Positions 42,707 to 51,393 of a stretch of DNA of 64,000 nucleotides are shown piece by piece; the first letter of the stretch is position 1, and each line of letters opens with the position of its first letter. The notes under the pieces were generated by a model. That model ran no database searches. It was not told the DNA's origin and saw nothing but the letters and a program-made list of their open reading frames with translations. Source of the DNA: Azorinus chamasolen (lineage: Eukaryota; Mollusca; Bivalvia; Cardiida; Solecurtidae); NCBI GenBank assembly GCA_963576725.1, contig OY755246.1, positions 69,907,371 to 69,971,370 on the forward strand. The letters are read 5' to 3'. Made by a program: the position numbers and the translations under genes.

Positions 42707-44953
42707 TTACAATTGCAAAGGAGGCTGCCTTTGAAGGTACAGCCTCTCCGCATTTGCACGGGTCAGGGCTAGCAGCTCCTGCCATGGTACCTCCACAACA
42801 TCGGCCAACTCTGATGCCACCACACCCAGCAGGCTTGGGGTTACCCTCCGGTACCCTGCTGGCACAAAGTATGGGGCATCAGTCTCCAGTAGAAGGCGAT
42901 GGCGATCCAAGGCCCTGACTGCCTCCCGCTGTGCGAAGCTGAGTCTTCGCACCTTGGTTGTCACTCCCACGTAGGTGTTGGGAAATGCCTCCAACCATGT
43001 CGCCAACACGCGGGCCGATCCCGTGAAGCAATGTAGGTGGATGAGCTGCTCCTTGTCCACCTTCGGATGAGCCTGAAGCTGGAACATCAGGCTCAGCATA
43101 GCCTCATCCGCCACAGGCCCGCAACTCTTGGTATGGAGCACCAAAATATGGCCAGGCTTCAGGAGTCCAAGAACCCTCTGAAGCTTGTAAATTTGCTCCA
43201 CCCAGGAGTCAGCGGACTCCGTGCGGTCAAGGCCTACCTCCCCCAACACGCCAACCTCAGGCAATTCCAGCAGGCTACTCAGGGTCTCCAAATCCTCGTC
43301 GGACAGGTCCCTCTTTGGATGTGCTCCGACGGCTACCACGACCCCCTGCTGGCTCAACTCGATGACCTGTTCCCTGGATGGGTACGAGTCGGGGTCACAG
43401 AATACCCCGACCACTCTGTCCACTTGGACCTCGTAGGGCTCCCTCGCCACCTGGTAGCCGGCTATGTCCTCCAGCTTCCAGGACGCCCCCATGCCCAAGT
43501 CCCTGGCCATCCGATCTAGATGACAGTGACTGTCAAATGCCAATGGCAGCTTCGGCAGCAACTGTCTCTCCTCCTCCGCCAGCTGGAACATCCGGCGAAG
43601 GCTATCTCTTTGGTGCTCCTCCAACAGTGACATCAGGAGCATTACCACCCTCCAATGTACAAGGGCGGTAATCCTGTTGCCAGACTGCCGGATTTGCACC
43701 TCCTCTGGAGCTTCCACCTGCAAGGCTTTGCAGAGCTCCAACATGGCTGTCCTGGTGGCCTCATCTACCTCCAGATCCCTCATTCCGCCTGAGGTATCTA
43801 AATACCCCACCAGGTCCGTCAAGGAGGCTCTCTGACCCATCAACCAGCATGCTGCCAGTTTCAGGGCCCCTATCCTCCTGTTGGCGATATCCTCCCCTGA
43901 TATTATGGGCTGGAATACCTCTGGCAGATGCACCCGGAAAGCGTGAGACCTGGTCATCTCCGCAGTGCATCCCCTCACCGGGCATGAGTCCTTCCTCCTC
44001 TTTGGAGCCTGGGTACTCCGCTGAGGTTCAGTAGCACTCCTACGCCGAGAACTAGGCTCCGGTGAACCCCCTGTCCTCGGGACAGGCTTGACTGGGATCA
44101 CCGGCTTGGGCGGCACAAGAGTCCGGGGAGGCGTTCCAGGGCACGCCTCTGCCAACAGTCTCTCCTCCTCGCTGATTGAGATGGGCCCAACGTCCATCTC
44201 CTCCTCTCCCTGGCGCAACAAAGGGCTGGCTCTACCAGTCCCCATGTCCACCTGGACCCTAGGCAGATCCGGATTAGTAGCCAGGCGCACGTCCCGACTC
44301 TGCTCCGGACCCCCCTTGGGACCTGACTGACGCCGCTGCGATACCAATGGATGCACATTCATGCTGATCCATTGGCGGCTGTGGAACTGCAGGACGTCCA
44401 GTTCCTTGGCAAGGTCCCTCAGCCAAGTGCCCTTGTCCTGGCTCCTGGCCAACCCAACCTGACCGAGAAGTGTCTCGGTGGCCTGAGCCGTATCAGGTGT
44501 AAAGCTGATCCTGAACGCCAAAGTCCTTGGGTTCATCAGCTTCCTCTTCCTGGTATTCGTCGCTATTTGCTGAATACCAGGACCCTTTGGGCGGGGAGTA
44601 GGCTGTTGTCCTGCTCCCCCTTTCTGGCTGGAGGAAGGCTGGGATCCTTCCTCCCTTCTCCGGTGCTGGCTGGAGGAAGGCTTGGGTCCTTCCTCCCGTC
44701 TCCGGTGCTGGCTGGAGGAAGGCTGGGGTCCTTCCTCCCGTCTCCGGTGCTGACTGGAGGAAGGCTTGGGTCCTTCCTCCTGTCCCCTTCCGGCGGCGGA
44801 CCTCCCTGGAGAAGGCTCTCTCCTTCTCCGGTCCTCTCTCCTTCTCTCCGGAGAAGGCTCTCTCCTTCTCCGGTCCTCTCCCCTTCTCTCCGGAGAAGGC
44901 TTGTCCCTGGAGCGGGCACCATCCCTCCCATCACGGTTTGACATCTGCAACAT
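42707..44953 (-). CDS. retrotransposon third ORF: TatD-family metal-dependent nuclease
   Basis: 748 aa, or 745 from the second ATG at 44944, which a splice acceptor would make the first codon. Residues 1-120 are Arg/Ser/Glu-rich repeats (for example SSSQHRRREEG four times). About 323-345 is a C2H2-like finger (CPVRGC then HAFRVH). About 468-748 is a TatD domain with FDSHCHLD, VGAHPK, GEVGLD, VLHTKS, HCFTG and ETDAPYF, which supply the usual His, His, Glu, His, His and Asp metal ligands. TatD proteins are metal-dependent DNases/exonucleases, so an intact active site is predicted. No signal peptide or membrane segment, so this is not an envelope protein. It is in the same frame as pol, 27 bp after its stop. 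Confidence 0.88.
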   Translation of the reverse strand: MLQMSNRDGRDGARSRDKPSPERRGEDRRRREPSPERRREDRRRREPSPGRSAAGRGQEEGPKPSSSQHRRREEGPQPSSSQHRRREEGPKPSSSQHRRREEGSQPSSSQKGGAGQQPTPRPKGPGIQQIATNTRKRKLMNPRTLAFRISFTPDTAQATETLLGQVGLARSQDKGTWLRDLAKELDVLQFHSRQWISMNVHPLVSQRRQSGPKGGPEQSRDVRLATNPDLPRVQVDMGTGRASPLLRQGEEEMDVGPISISEEERLLAEACPGTPPRTLVPPKPVIPVKPVPRTGGSPEPSSRRRSATEPQRSTQAPKRRKDSCPVRGCTAEMTRSHAFRVHLPEVFQPIISGEDIANRRIGALKLAACWLMGQRASLTDLVGYLDTSGGMRDLEVDEATRTAMLELCKALQVEAPEEVQIRQSGNRITALVHWRVVMLLMSLLEEHQRDSLRRMFQLAEEERQLLPKLPLAFDSHCHLDRMARDLGMGASWKLEDIAGYQVAREPYEVQVDRVVGVFCDPDSYPSREQVIELSQQGVVVAVGAHPKRDLSDEDLETLSSLLELPEVGVLGEVGLDRTESADSWVEQIYKLQRVLGLLKPGHILVLHTKSCGPVADEAMLSLMFQLQAHPKVDKEQLIHLHCFTGSARVLATWLEAFPNTYVGVTTKVRRLSFAQREAVRALDRHRLLLETDAPYFVPAGYRRVTPSLLGVVASELADVVEVPWQELLALTRANAERLYLQRQPPLQL
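44621..44905 (-). repeat. coding minisatellites at the start of the TatD ORF
   Basis: A 48-bp unit repeats about four times (44621-44790), encoding the SSSQHRRREEG repeats. A second unit of about 57 bp repeats twice (about 44810-44905), encoding Ser/Pro/Arg-rich repeats. Repeat number probably varies between copies of the element. Confidence 0.8.
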
Positions 44954-44970
44954 ACAAAGAACAGAAATTC
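44945..44970 (-). promoter_or_regulatory. predicted 3' splice site just before the TatD start codon
   Basis: The minus strand reads TTACTGAATTTCTGTTCTTT then GTATGTTGCAG, directly followed by ATG (44944-44942). A branch-point-like TTACTGA, a pyrimidine-rich tract and a CAG acceptor are all present and correctly spaced. It lies between the pol stop and ORF3. Confidence 0.65.
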
Positions 44971-44980
44971 AGTAAGTTTT

Positions 44981-47900
44981 TTAGGATTCAATTTGCAAAA
45001 CCCTTACCCTGTTCTTACAGTCTGGACACCTATACTTGTCGATCTCCACTGCATCCGAAGGTGTAATGTCTACACAGGCCCCATGATACCATTCAGAGCA
45101 ATGATCACACTGTATCATAAAACGCCCCTGCCAATGCTTACGACAAAGACAATAAACTCTATCGTCTCCCTGGGCGGTGGTAACTGTTTTGTCTGGATGA
45201 CTTTGCCAGTGCTTAATCCACTGAGGAAGCACCCTATCACGGCAAAGCTTCAGCCTGTCATGGTTAACCACAAACACAGCATTTCTCATCTTAACCCTAA
45301 AGAGGAAATCTGATAATTTCGAAACAATAATTGCTGGTCCCTTCCACGGGGAGCACAGCTTCTTACATTTCCCTTTCAGGACTGCGGTATCCAACAAATA
45401 CACTACATCCCCTACTTGATAGTTTTTAGTCAGCACTCTAAGATCATAATTCCTCTTCATTCTTTCAGAAGTGGCTTTCATGGTCCTACGTGCAGACTCA
45501 TGCGCTCGCTGCAACTGCGCTGCGAGTTGGCCAGGATAGCACTCTGTGTCAGCTGGTGATTGATTAGGAATAGGAAACATTAAATCGGCAGGTGTGTTTA
45601 CCTCCCTTCCTAACATAAGCATATTGGCAGTGTGGCCGGTCATCCGATTAACGGACGACCGGAGGGCACTGGCGATCTGCTGTAGATGCAAGTCCCACTG
45701 ATTTTGAGATTTGCCAATAAAGCAACGGACAGCGTCCATCAAAGTACTATTATACCTTTCTACCTGACCGTTGGCAGAAGGCCTATAAGGAGTAGTGCGT
45801 GCCTTATGGATGTGTAGAACCGTACAAAGCTCTGAAAATAGCTTTGACTCAAAATTCCGTCCCTGATCTGAGAATATCTGGAACGGCATCCCGAACCTAG
45901 AGAAGAACTGGTCGACTGCGGCTCGAGCGGTTTCTTCTGCGGTCTGGTTCGGCAAAGGTATACACTCCACCCACTTGGTGAACTGATCGACCATCATCAG
46001 TACATACTCGTTACCTCGGGGCGTCCTGGGTAACGGCCCGAGGAAGTCAATATGCACCCTTTCCATTGGTGCCCCTGCCTGGTATTCAATGAGAGGACAC
46101 CTACCATGCCTAGCTGATTTCTTGTTTTGATTACAAGATTCACAGCCCAACACATAGTTGGTGATATCTGCAGACATTCCATACCAAGCAAACTTCTCCT
46201 TCATTCTTTCCTTAGTCCTTTGGACACCTTGATGTCCTGACGAAGGGAGGTTATGATTGAAGAACAGAGCCCTATCGCTAAGGTCCCTTGGCAAAACCAA
46301 GCGCTTATCCCCAGTTTCTGGCTCGTTCATATACAGAACCCCATCGATAAGTAGGAACTGGTCTTTATTTAACCAGTAGTACTTAGTCGCTGGGCTTGCT
46401 CTAAAAAGGCTTGACTGGCCTGGTTCCTTTTTAGTTTCCAGCCAAGTCAATATCTGGCATAGGTCGACATCCTCATGCTGGGACGAGACCACATCTTCTG
46501 TGGAAAAACCCCAACTTCGACTCTTGGAATTTCCACCTTGTGGGCCGTCAGACTTGCTATTCCCCTGTAGAGCTATCGGAGCTTTATCCGGTGAGGAGGC
46601 CACTGCGTCCTGTTTCTCATCAGAAACATGTTTCTTCGCAGTCTGTCTGGTGACTACATTCACACTTACAACCTCCTCTCCCGGCTCAAAATCCTGATCC
46701 CAAGGTATGTCTTCAACCACTTTTTCAAGTGAACATACCTCCTGCGGATCCACAGGCATCCCCGGACCCCAAGTCCCAAGGACCTTTGGTTCTACAACTG
46801 GTGCACTGAAGATCAACGCCTCTGGGAGTTGGTAACCAATAGCTGTGTCCTCCGTCTTGCCACCGTTGCCAGTCTGGTATGAATCTGTTCCGTCATTCTG
46901 CCCGTGCATGACATCCTGCAGGTCCCCATTGACTTCCAAGACTGTCCTACATTCCATGGCCAATGGAAAGGAGCCTGGTGTCTTAGTTGTCAATGCCACT
47001 GCGTCATCCACTTCTTCCAGGAAGGGTCCCCACTGTTTGTGGGCTTTCTCACAATACTTACACCCACCACAAGGCAGCTCCCCGAGCTGCACACCCGGCT
47101 GGTAAGCAGAGCACTGAACATCATTGAGTAACCGGGACAATGCATCTGCGTTACCATGGTCACGGCCCGCCCGGTACCTAAGTACCATATTATACTGAGA
47201 TAGCTCTTCCATCCATCTCGCCAGCTGACCTTGTGGTTCGCGGAACTTCATCAACCATCTCAAGCTAGAGTGGTCGGTACGCACAACAAATGGTTTGCCT
47301 AGCAGATAGTGTCGAAACTGTCTAGTGAAACGCACCACTGCTAGCAACTCTTTGCGGGTTACACAGTACCTGCGTTGCTCCTTGGTCAAAGCATAGCTTC
47401 CATATGCAATGACCTTTTCCTCCCCATCTTGCACCTGGGATAACACCGCTCCGATTGCAAAATCGGATGCGTCTGTATCCAACACAAATGGGTCCTTAGC
47501 ATTTGGCAACGCAAGTACTGGTGGATTCACCAGTGCTTCTTTCAGCTCTTGAAAAGCACTGGCCTGCTCTTCAGACCATACAAAATTGTTCTTGCCTGTG
47601 ACCGCATAGAGAGGAGTGGCAAGCTTAGAGAAGTCCTTAATGAACCCTCTATGGTAGTTTCCCAAACCCATAAATCTCTCTACCTGCTTGGAATCGGTTG
47701 GTTCGGGCCAATCCCGTACCACCTGGATGTCACCTTCCGTCATTTCCACAGAGTCCTGACCAACTTTTCTTCCAAGAAATTCTACTTCCCTCTGAAATAG
47801 GGAACACTTTCTTGGCTTTAATTTTAACCCAAAGTGACGAAATCGTTGAAGGGCCTCTTTCAAGTTAAACAGATGTTCTGCAAAACTGTTACCCAACACT

Positions 47901-49375
47901 ATGATGTCGTCCAAGAAGGCCAGGACTGTTTTCCATGTTAGACCTCTTAAGATCAGGTTCATGGCCCTGGCAAATGTGGCTGGAGCCCCACATAAGCCAA
48001 AACCCATCCGCACATGCTCAAACAAGCCGTATCTAGTGATAAAGGCTGTCTTCTTGCGGTCTTCCTCCCTGATCTTCAACTGCCAATATGCCGAGTTGGC
48101 GTCTAATTTGGAAAACCAGACACTGCCTGCTACAGTGTCTAAGCAGTCATCGATTAATGGCAATGGGTACACATCTTTGACTGTAACCTCGTTTAAGGCA
48201 CGATAGTCAATGCACCACCTCACACTGCCATCCCTTTTCTTGATCAAGACTGGAGCTGAAGCCCAATCAGAAATAGACTCCTGAATTACTCCAGCCTCCA
48301 GCATCTTCTTCAAATGCGCCTCTTCTTCTCCGACAAAGCAAGCAGGAGTCCTACGGATCCGCTGCTTAATCGGCTTGGCGTCACATGTCTCGATGGTATG
48401 CTCCACTGCTGTAAAGTGTCCCAGATCAAAATCGTCCTTAGCGAAGACATCTTGAAATTCAATAAGCAACTGAGCTAACTGAATTCTTTCATCTTCCTGA
48501 AGCTCAGTTAAAGCTTCAGTGTATAGTTGACGAAGATGAGCTGGTATAGCCCCTGGTGGATGCTCTACTGTCTCAGCTTCCCTTACTTCCTGAACCATCA
48601 CGGGTTCAGGCTCTTCAGGGTTATCCAAGACAGTCTCAACAGGAAAGGCCAGTCCAATCTCTTTACCCTTTGCAACTAACCTGTATCGGTCGCTTGGGTT
48701 TATTAGACAAATATATGGATCTGTCCCTCCCTCTCGTACAACTCTCGGCATAAGAAACTGAGAATTGCTCCTGGGCTCAATAACATAATCAGGCAGTGGC
48801 TGGCTAATCTTACACTTCACTTTAGCAACTGAGTGAGGCGGTATTACGCGTCTTTTGTTAACAGTTACTCTGGCCACGGTAGGGTTATCCCCTACTGGCC
48901 CCACATTTAGTATAAGTTCCATGCCATCGAAAAGCAAAAGCCCCCTTCCCATGTCAAGAACGGCCTGCCCCCGATTTCTAAGAATGTCAAATCCCAGGAG
49001 CATTTCTTGTTCTATTGGAGCTACATATACTTCTTCTTGATACCATTGATGCCCTATCTTTAGCCTCAATGGTCCTACAACAAACCCCTGCATGGACATC
49101 TCCCTGCCTGCCGCCATTAAACTTACCCTCCTGATAACCGGAGGCTTGTGCTTCAATGACTGATAGACCTTATCTGAAATAATGGTCACCTGGGCAGCTG
49201 TGTCCACCACGGCCGTAACTGGTTTGTTGCCTACTTGCACTCCAACAGTAAACTGTGAGTCTGATGAGACTTGACACACAATCACAGGCCTTTCATCTAC
49301 CTGTGACTGCTCGTTTCCCTGTAACGGCTTGCCTCCTTGATAAGGCAATGCGGAAACAGGAAACTTGGCGGCCAT
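44981..49375 (-). CDS. pol: Pol polyprotein of inner retrotransposon with C-terminal PHD finger
   Basis: 1464 aa. In order: aspartic protease (VVDTAAQVTIIS, about residue 56); reverse transcriptase (catalytic FLDDIIVLG, about 486); RNase H (DTDASDFAIGAVL, about 630); integrase HHCC zinc-binding region (about 1045-1090); DDE core with Asp in HIDFLG (about 1108), Asp in SDQGRNFE (about 1169) and Glu in NGQVERYN (about 1204); a C-terminal SH3-like region containing SPWKGPAII; and a PHD finger at about 1400-1450. The PHD finger has the full C4HC3 set (YCLC, CDHC, WYHGAC, CPDC) and FMIQCD, like histone-H3K4me3-reading PHD fingers of PHF8/KDM7. Pol is in a different frame from gag, 23 bp after the gag stop. 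Confidence 0.95.
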   Translation of the reverse strand: MAAKFPVSALPYQGGKPLQGNEQSQVDERPVIVCQVSSDSQFTVGVQVGNKPVTAVVDTAAQVTIISDKVYQSLKHKPPVIRRVSLMAAGREMSMQGFVVGPLRLKIGHQWYQEEVYVAPIEQEMLLGFDILRNRGQAVLDMGRGLLLFDGMELILNVGPVGDNPTVARVTVNKRRVIPPHSVAKVKCKISQPLPDYVIEPRSNSQFLMPRVVREGGTDPYICLINPSDRYRLVAKGKEIGLAFPVETVLDNPEEPEPVMVQEVREAETVEHPPGAIPAHLRQLYTEALTELQEDERIQLAQLLIEFQDVFAKDDFDLGHFTAVEHTIETCDAKPIKQRIRRTPACFVGEEEAHLKKMLEAGVIQESISDWASAPVLIKKRDGSVRWCIDYRALNEVTVKDVYPLPLIDDCLDTVAGSVWFSKLDANSAYWQLKIREEDRKKTAFITRYGLFEHVRMGFGLCGAPATFARAMNLILRGLTWKTVLAFLDDIIVLGNSFAEHLFNLKEALQRFRHFGLKLKPRKCSLFQREVEFLGRKVGQDSVEMTEGDIQVVRDWPEPTDSKQVERFMGLGNYHRGFIKDFSKLATPLYAVTGKNNFVWSEEQASAFQELKEALVNPPVLALPNAKDPFVLDTDASDFAIGAVLSQVQDGEEKVIAYGSYALTKEQRRYCVTRKELLAVVRFTRQFRHYLLGKPFVVRTDHSSLRWLMKFREPQGQLARWMEELSQYNMVLRYRAGRDHGNADALSRLLNDVQCSAYQPGVQLGELPCGGCKYCEKAHKQWGPFLEEVDDAVALTTKTPGSFPLAMECRTVLEVNGDLQDVMHGQNDGTDSYQTGNGGKTEDTAIGYQLPEALIFSAPVVEPKVLGTWGPGMPVDPQEVCSLEKVVEDIPWDQDFEPGEEVVSVNVVTRQTAKKHVSDEKQDAVASSPDKAPIALQGNSKSDGPQGGNSKSRSWGFSTEDVVSSQHEDVDLCQILTWLETKKEPGQSSLFRASPATKYYWLNKDQFLLIDGVLYMNEPETGDKRLVLPRDLSDRALFFNHNLPSSGHQGVQRTKERMKEKFAWYGMSADITNYVLGCESCNQNKKSARHGRCPLIEYQAGAPMERVHIDFLGPLPRTPRGNEYVLMMVDQFTKWVECIPLPNQTAEETARAAVDQFFSRFGMPFQIFSDQGRNFESKLFSELCTVLHIHKARTTPYRPSANGQVERYNSTLMDAVRCFIGKSQNQWDLHLQQIASALRSSVNRMTGHTANMLMLGREVNTPADLMFPIPNQSPADTECYPGQLAAQLQRAHESARRTMKATSERMKRNYDLRVLTKNYQVGDVVYLLDTAVLKGKCKKLCSPWKGPAIIVSKLSDFLFRVKMRNAVFVVNHDRLKLCRDRVLPQWIKHWQSHPDKTVTTAQGDDRVYCLCRKHWQGRFMIQCDHCSEWYHGACVDITPSDAVEIDKYRCPDCKNRVRVLQIES

Positions 49376-49398
49376 TCTAGACCTCCTGGGTAAGGTCT

Positions 49399-50823
49399 TT
49401 AATTTCTCTCGGGACGGCGAAAGGCCTGGTTCCCCGTCCCCTTGTCGTTTGACTTGCCCTTAAGCCTTGGACAATCTCGCTTGAAGTGACCCACCTGGCC
49501 ACATTCATAACAAGCTGCCGACTTCCTTGAGGGTCTACGCTGCTGGCCCTGAAATGCCTTTGTCAGCCTTTCCTCCAAGTCGTTTAAGGCCTTCTGGAAG
49601 TCTTCTGCTGCTGAGGGGGCTGGGGTGCTAGCTGCCGCTTGGACAGCATACACCCGTTCCTCCTCATCCCGCCGTTTGGTGGGCTTAGCTGACTTAGAAT
49701 GTATCTGTTGATACTTTCTCACAGTCTGTATAGCTTCCTGAACAGTCATCGTCCCATGCTGGCACATGTAAACATGTTGACCAGCCTCCCGATCCAACAG
49801 TCCTTGGCAGAATCGGCTGAGAATTTGTTTTCTAACAAAATCCTCGGGACACTGTTTAAAAGCTCTACCCCCTAGAGTGAGCAGCCTGTCCGCCCAATCC
49901 TCTAGGGCTTCACCCTGATTCTGAGCCGCTTGCTGAAACCGCACCTGAGCAGCTTCAGCCAGCTCATGCTGACCATACCTAGCTGCTAGCTTTTCCAGCA
50001 GTCTAGAATAATTGAGCGACTCTCCCCGCTCACACAGCAGAACATGGTATTCTGCTGCCTTACCGGTCAGACACCATGTAAGTGCAGTTAAGCACTCCTC
50101 ATCTGACCACGCTGCAGCCGACGCATATCGCTTGAACTTTAGGTAGAAAGCTTCCCAACTTCCCACCCCATTAAAGTTAAGCATTTTCGGCAAGGATCTA
50201 ACAATATCCTGCTGCCGGCCAAATGACTGGGTTCTGCTTGGCATATACTGCATGTCTGGTGCAGTATAATCCACAGGAGGCTCAGAAAACCTCAACTTCC
50301 GCTTTGGCGTTGATGTCCAAATAGGAGCTGGGGTCTTCCCTCCTGCCAAGAAATCTGCTGGAGATTTCAAAACCATGGCAGGCTTATCCGGTTTCCCCTG
50401 AGATCCCTCTGTAGGACTCTTAGGACTTTGATTTTCCTGCAGCACTCGCTTTGCTGCATAAACTACAGACATTACTTCCGGCCAACTAGGACCGGGAGTC
50501 TTATCAGGAACCCCCTCTCCCCCTGAGTCTTCATCCTCTGTGTCTGGGTCCGACTGTGCCAGGGTTCTGTTAAGGCCAAAATCAATAATGGACATGGCCT
50601 CCTTTGTCAATTTCTTACGGGTCAGGGCTTCCAAAATTTCTGGGCTAATATTCCCAGAATTCTCCCTGACCGCAATAATAGACCTGGCTAACTTTGTCTT
50701 TATACCAGGTATCCTCAACAGCTCACTTTCCGATGCAAAATTAATTGCAACAGAGAATGGGGGTTGAGGCTGCACATCACAACTCATTTTAGTTGTGAAA
50801 GGAGTAAATCCCTCAGCCATCAC
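49399..50823 (-). CDS. gag: Gag of inner retrotransposon with N-terminal helix-hairpin-helix
   Basis: 474 aa. Residues about 25-90 (INFASESELLRIPGIKTKLA, then SIIAVREN.G) match the ComEA-type helix-hairpin-helix pattern, a non-specific DNA-binding or protein-interaction fold. Residues about 90-200 are acidic then Pro/Ser-rich and likely disordered. About 205-385 is a Ty3-type capsid (FNGVGSWEAFYLKFKRYA and onward). About 441-455 is a CCHC zinc knuckle (CYECGQVGHFKRDC). Gag would assemble particles and bind RNA. The ATG at 50823 is the first long in-frame start after the leader; a second Met follows immediately. Confidence 0.93.
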   Translation of the reverse strand: MMAEGFTPFTTKMSCDVQPQPPFSVAINFASESELLRIPGIKTKLARSIIAVRENSGNISPEILEALTRKKLTKEAMSIIDFGLNRTLAQSDPDTEDEDSGGEGVPDKTPGPSWPEVMSVVYAAKRVLQENQSPKSPTEGSQGKPDKPAMVLKSPADFLAGGKTPAPIWTSTPKRKLRFSEPPVDYTAPDMQYMPSRTQSFGRQQDIVRSLPKMLNFNGVGSWEAFYLKFKRYASAAAWSDEECLTALTWCLTGKAAEYHVLLCERGESLNYSRLLEKLAARYGQHELAEAAQVRFQQAAQNQGEALEDWADRLLTLGGRAFKQCPEDFVRKQILSRFCQGLLDREAGQHVYMCQHGTMTVQEAIQTVRKYQQIHSKSAKPTKRRDEEERVYAVQAAASTPAPSAAEDFQKALNDLEERLTKAFQGQQRRPSRKSAACYECGQVGHFKRDCPRLKGKSNDKGTGNQAFRRPERN

Positions 50824-51160
50824 GATAGCGTCTGGCTATTCTGCATACAGAGATGCTCCAGACACTCTATTATTCCCCTCTGTCTCGTCTACAGAGGAGT
50901 CACGTGACCGAAATGGCGCGAAATAGAAACTTAATTCTATTCCGGCCGTTTCAGGACTGAGCGCTCAAAAGCAAAAATATACGTGCAGTATTTAATGCAT
51001 ATACAAAGGAAGCCAAGTCAAAAACAGTGCAATATATCCTGAAACAAAGTATTTGTAAAGGATACCTAACTTGCCGCTTACCTTTCGGCTGAAATCCGAA
51101 GGGCTCGGTAGCGTTCACCAAAGAACGCGGATCCGGTCGTTAAAAACCGCTGCCACCAAT
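50824..51160 (-). promoter_or_regulatory. 5' leader of inner retrotransposon with predicted splice donor
   Basis: 337 bp between the 5' LTR and gag. On the minus strand GCCGAAAG/GTAAGCGG occurs with the GT starting at 51081. A second donor, ATG/GTAAGTCG, lies in the LTR with its GT at 51214. Either could splice to the acceptor at 44945, removing gag and pol. The leader should also hold packaging signals, which are not recognisable by eye. Confidence 0.55.
51148..51159 (-). other. primer binding site of inner retrotransposon
   Basis: Minus-strand TGGTGGCAGCGG starts one base after the 5' LTR. From memory, a tRNA-Leu class ends CCGCTGCCACCA, so the primer is inferred to be tRNA-Leu. A tRNA-set comparison from the host would confirm. 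Confidence 0.75.
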
Positions 51161-51389
51161 GTTGTCTTCGTGCCTATATTACACTAATACAATACTCTAT
51201 TCTATACGACTTACCATCCGTAGATGGAGGGTCTCGTCTGTTATTCTATGGTTATTCTATATTCAGTAGCCTCGACGTCTGCTTCCCAATATGGCGGACT
51301 ATCATCTACATCCGGGGCTTGTCGCAGGACCCGGATGTTCGCTCAGTCTCCGGGAACCAGCCGATAGCCGGTTCCCGGCTATCACCACA
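51161..51389 (-). repeat. 5' LTR of inner retrotransposon
   Basis: 229 bp. It differs from 42258-42487 by ATCATC versus ATCTTC and by one T fewer in the TATAT(T)ACAC word. It contains the same hairpin and motif set and the candidate splice donor at 51215/51214. Confidence 0.93.
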
Positions 51390-51393
51390 AAAT

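Larger units (their letters stand above)
42258..51389 (-). mobile_element. inner Ty3-type LTR retrotransposon with TatD ORF and PHD finger
   Basis: LTRs of 230 and 229 bp (42258-42487 and 51161-51389) differ by one substitution and one indel. A 4-bp target duplication AAAT lies at 42254-42257 and 51390-51393. On the minus strand the order is 5' LTR, PBS, leader with splice donor, gag (50823-49399), pol (49375-44981), splice acceptor, TatD ORF (44953-42707), PPT, 3' LTR. All three ORFs are open, so this copy may be active or very recently so. It sits in the same orientation inside the outer element, just upstream of that element's PPT. Confidence 0.95.

Noticed and set aside
42213..42918. Plus-strand open frames over the inner LTR and TatD region
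   Set aside because: These are antisense shadows of the LTR and the TatD ORF, with no family resemblance.
42707..44953. Third ORF as an envelope gene
   Set aside because: No signal peptide, transmembrane stretch or cysteine-rich ectodomain. The C-terminal half clearly carries TatD motifs.
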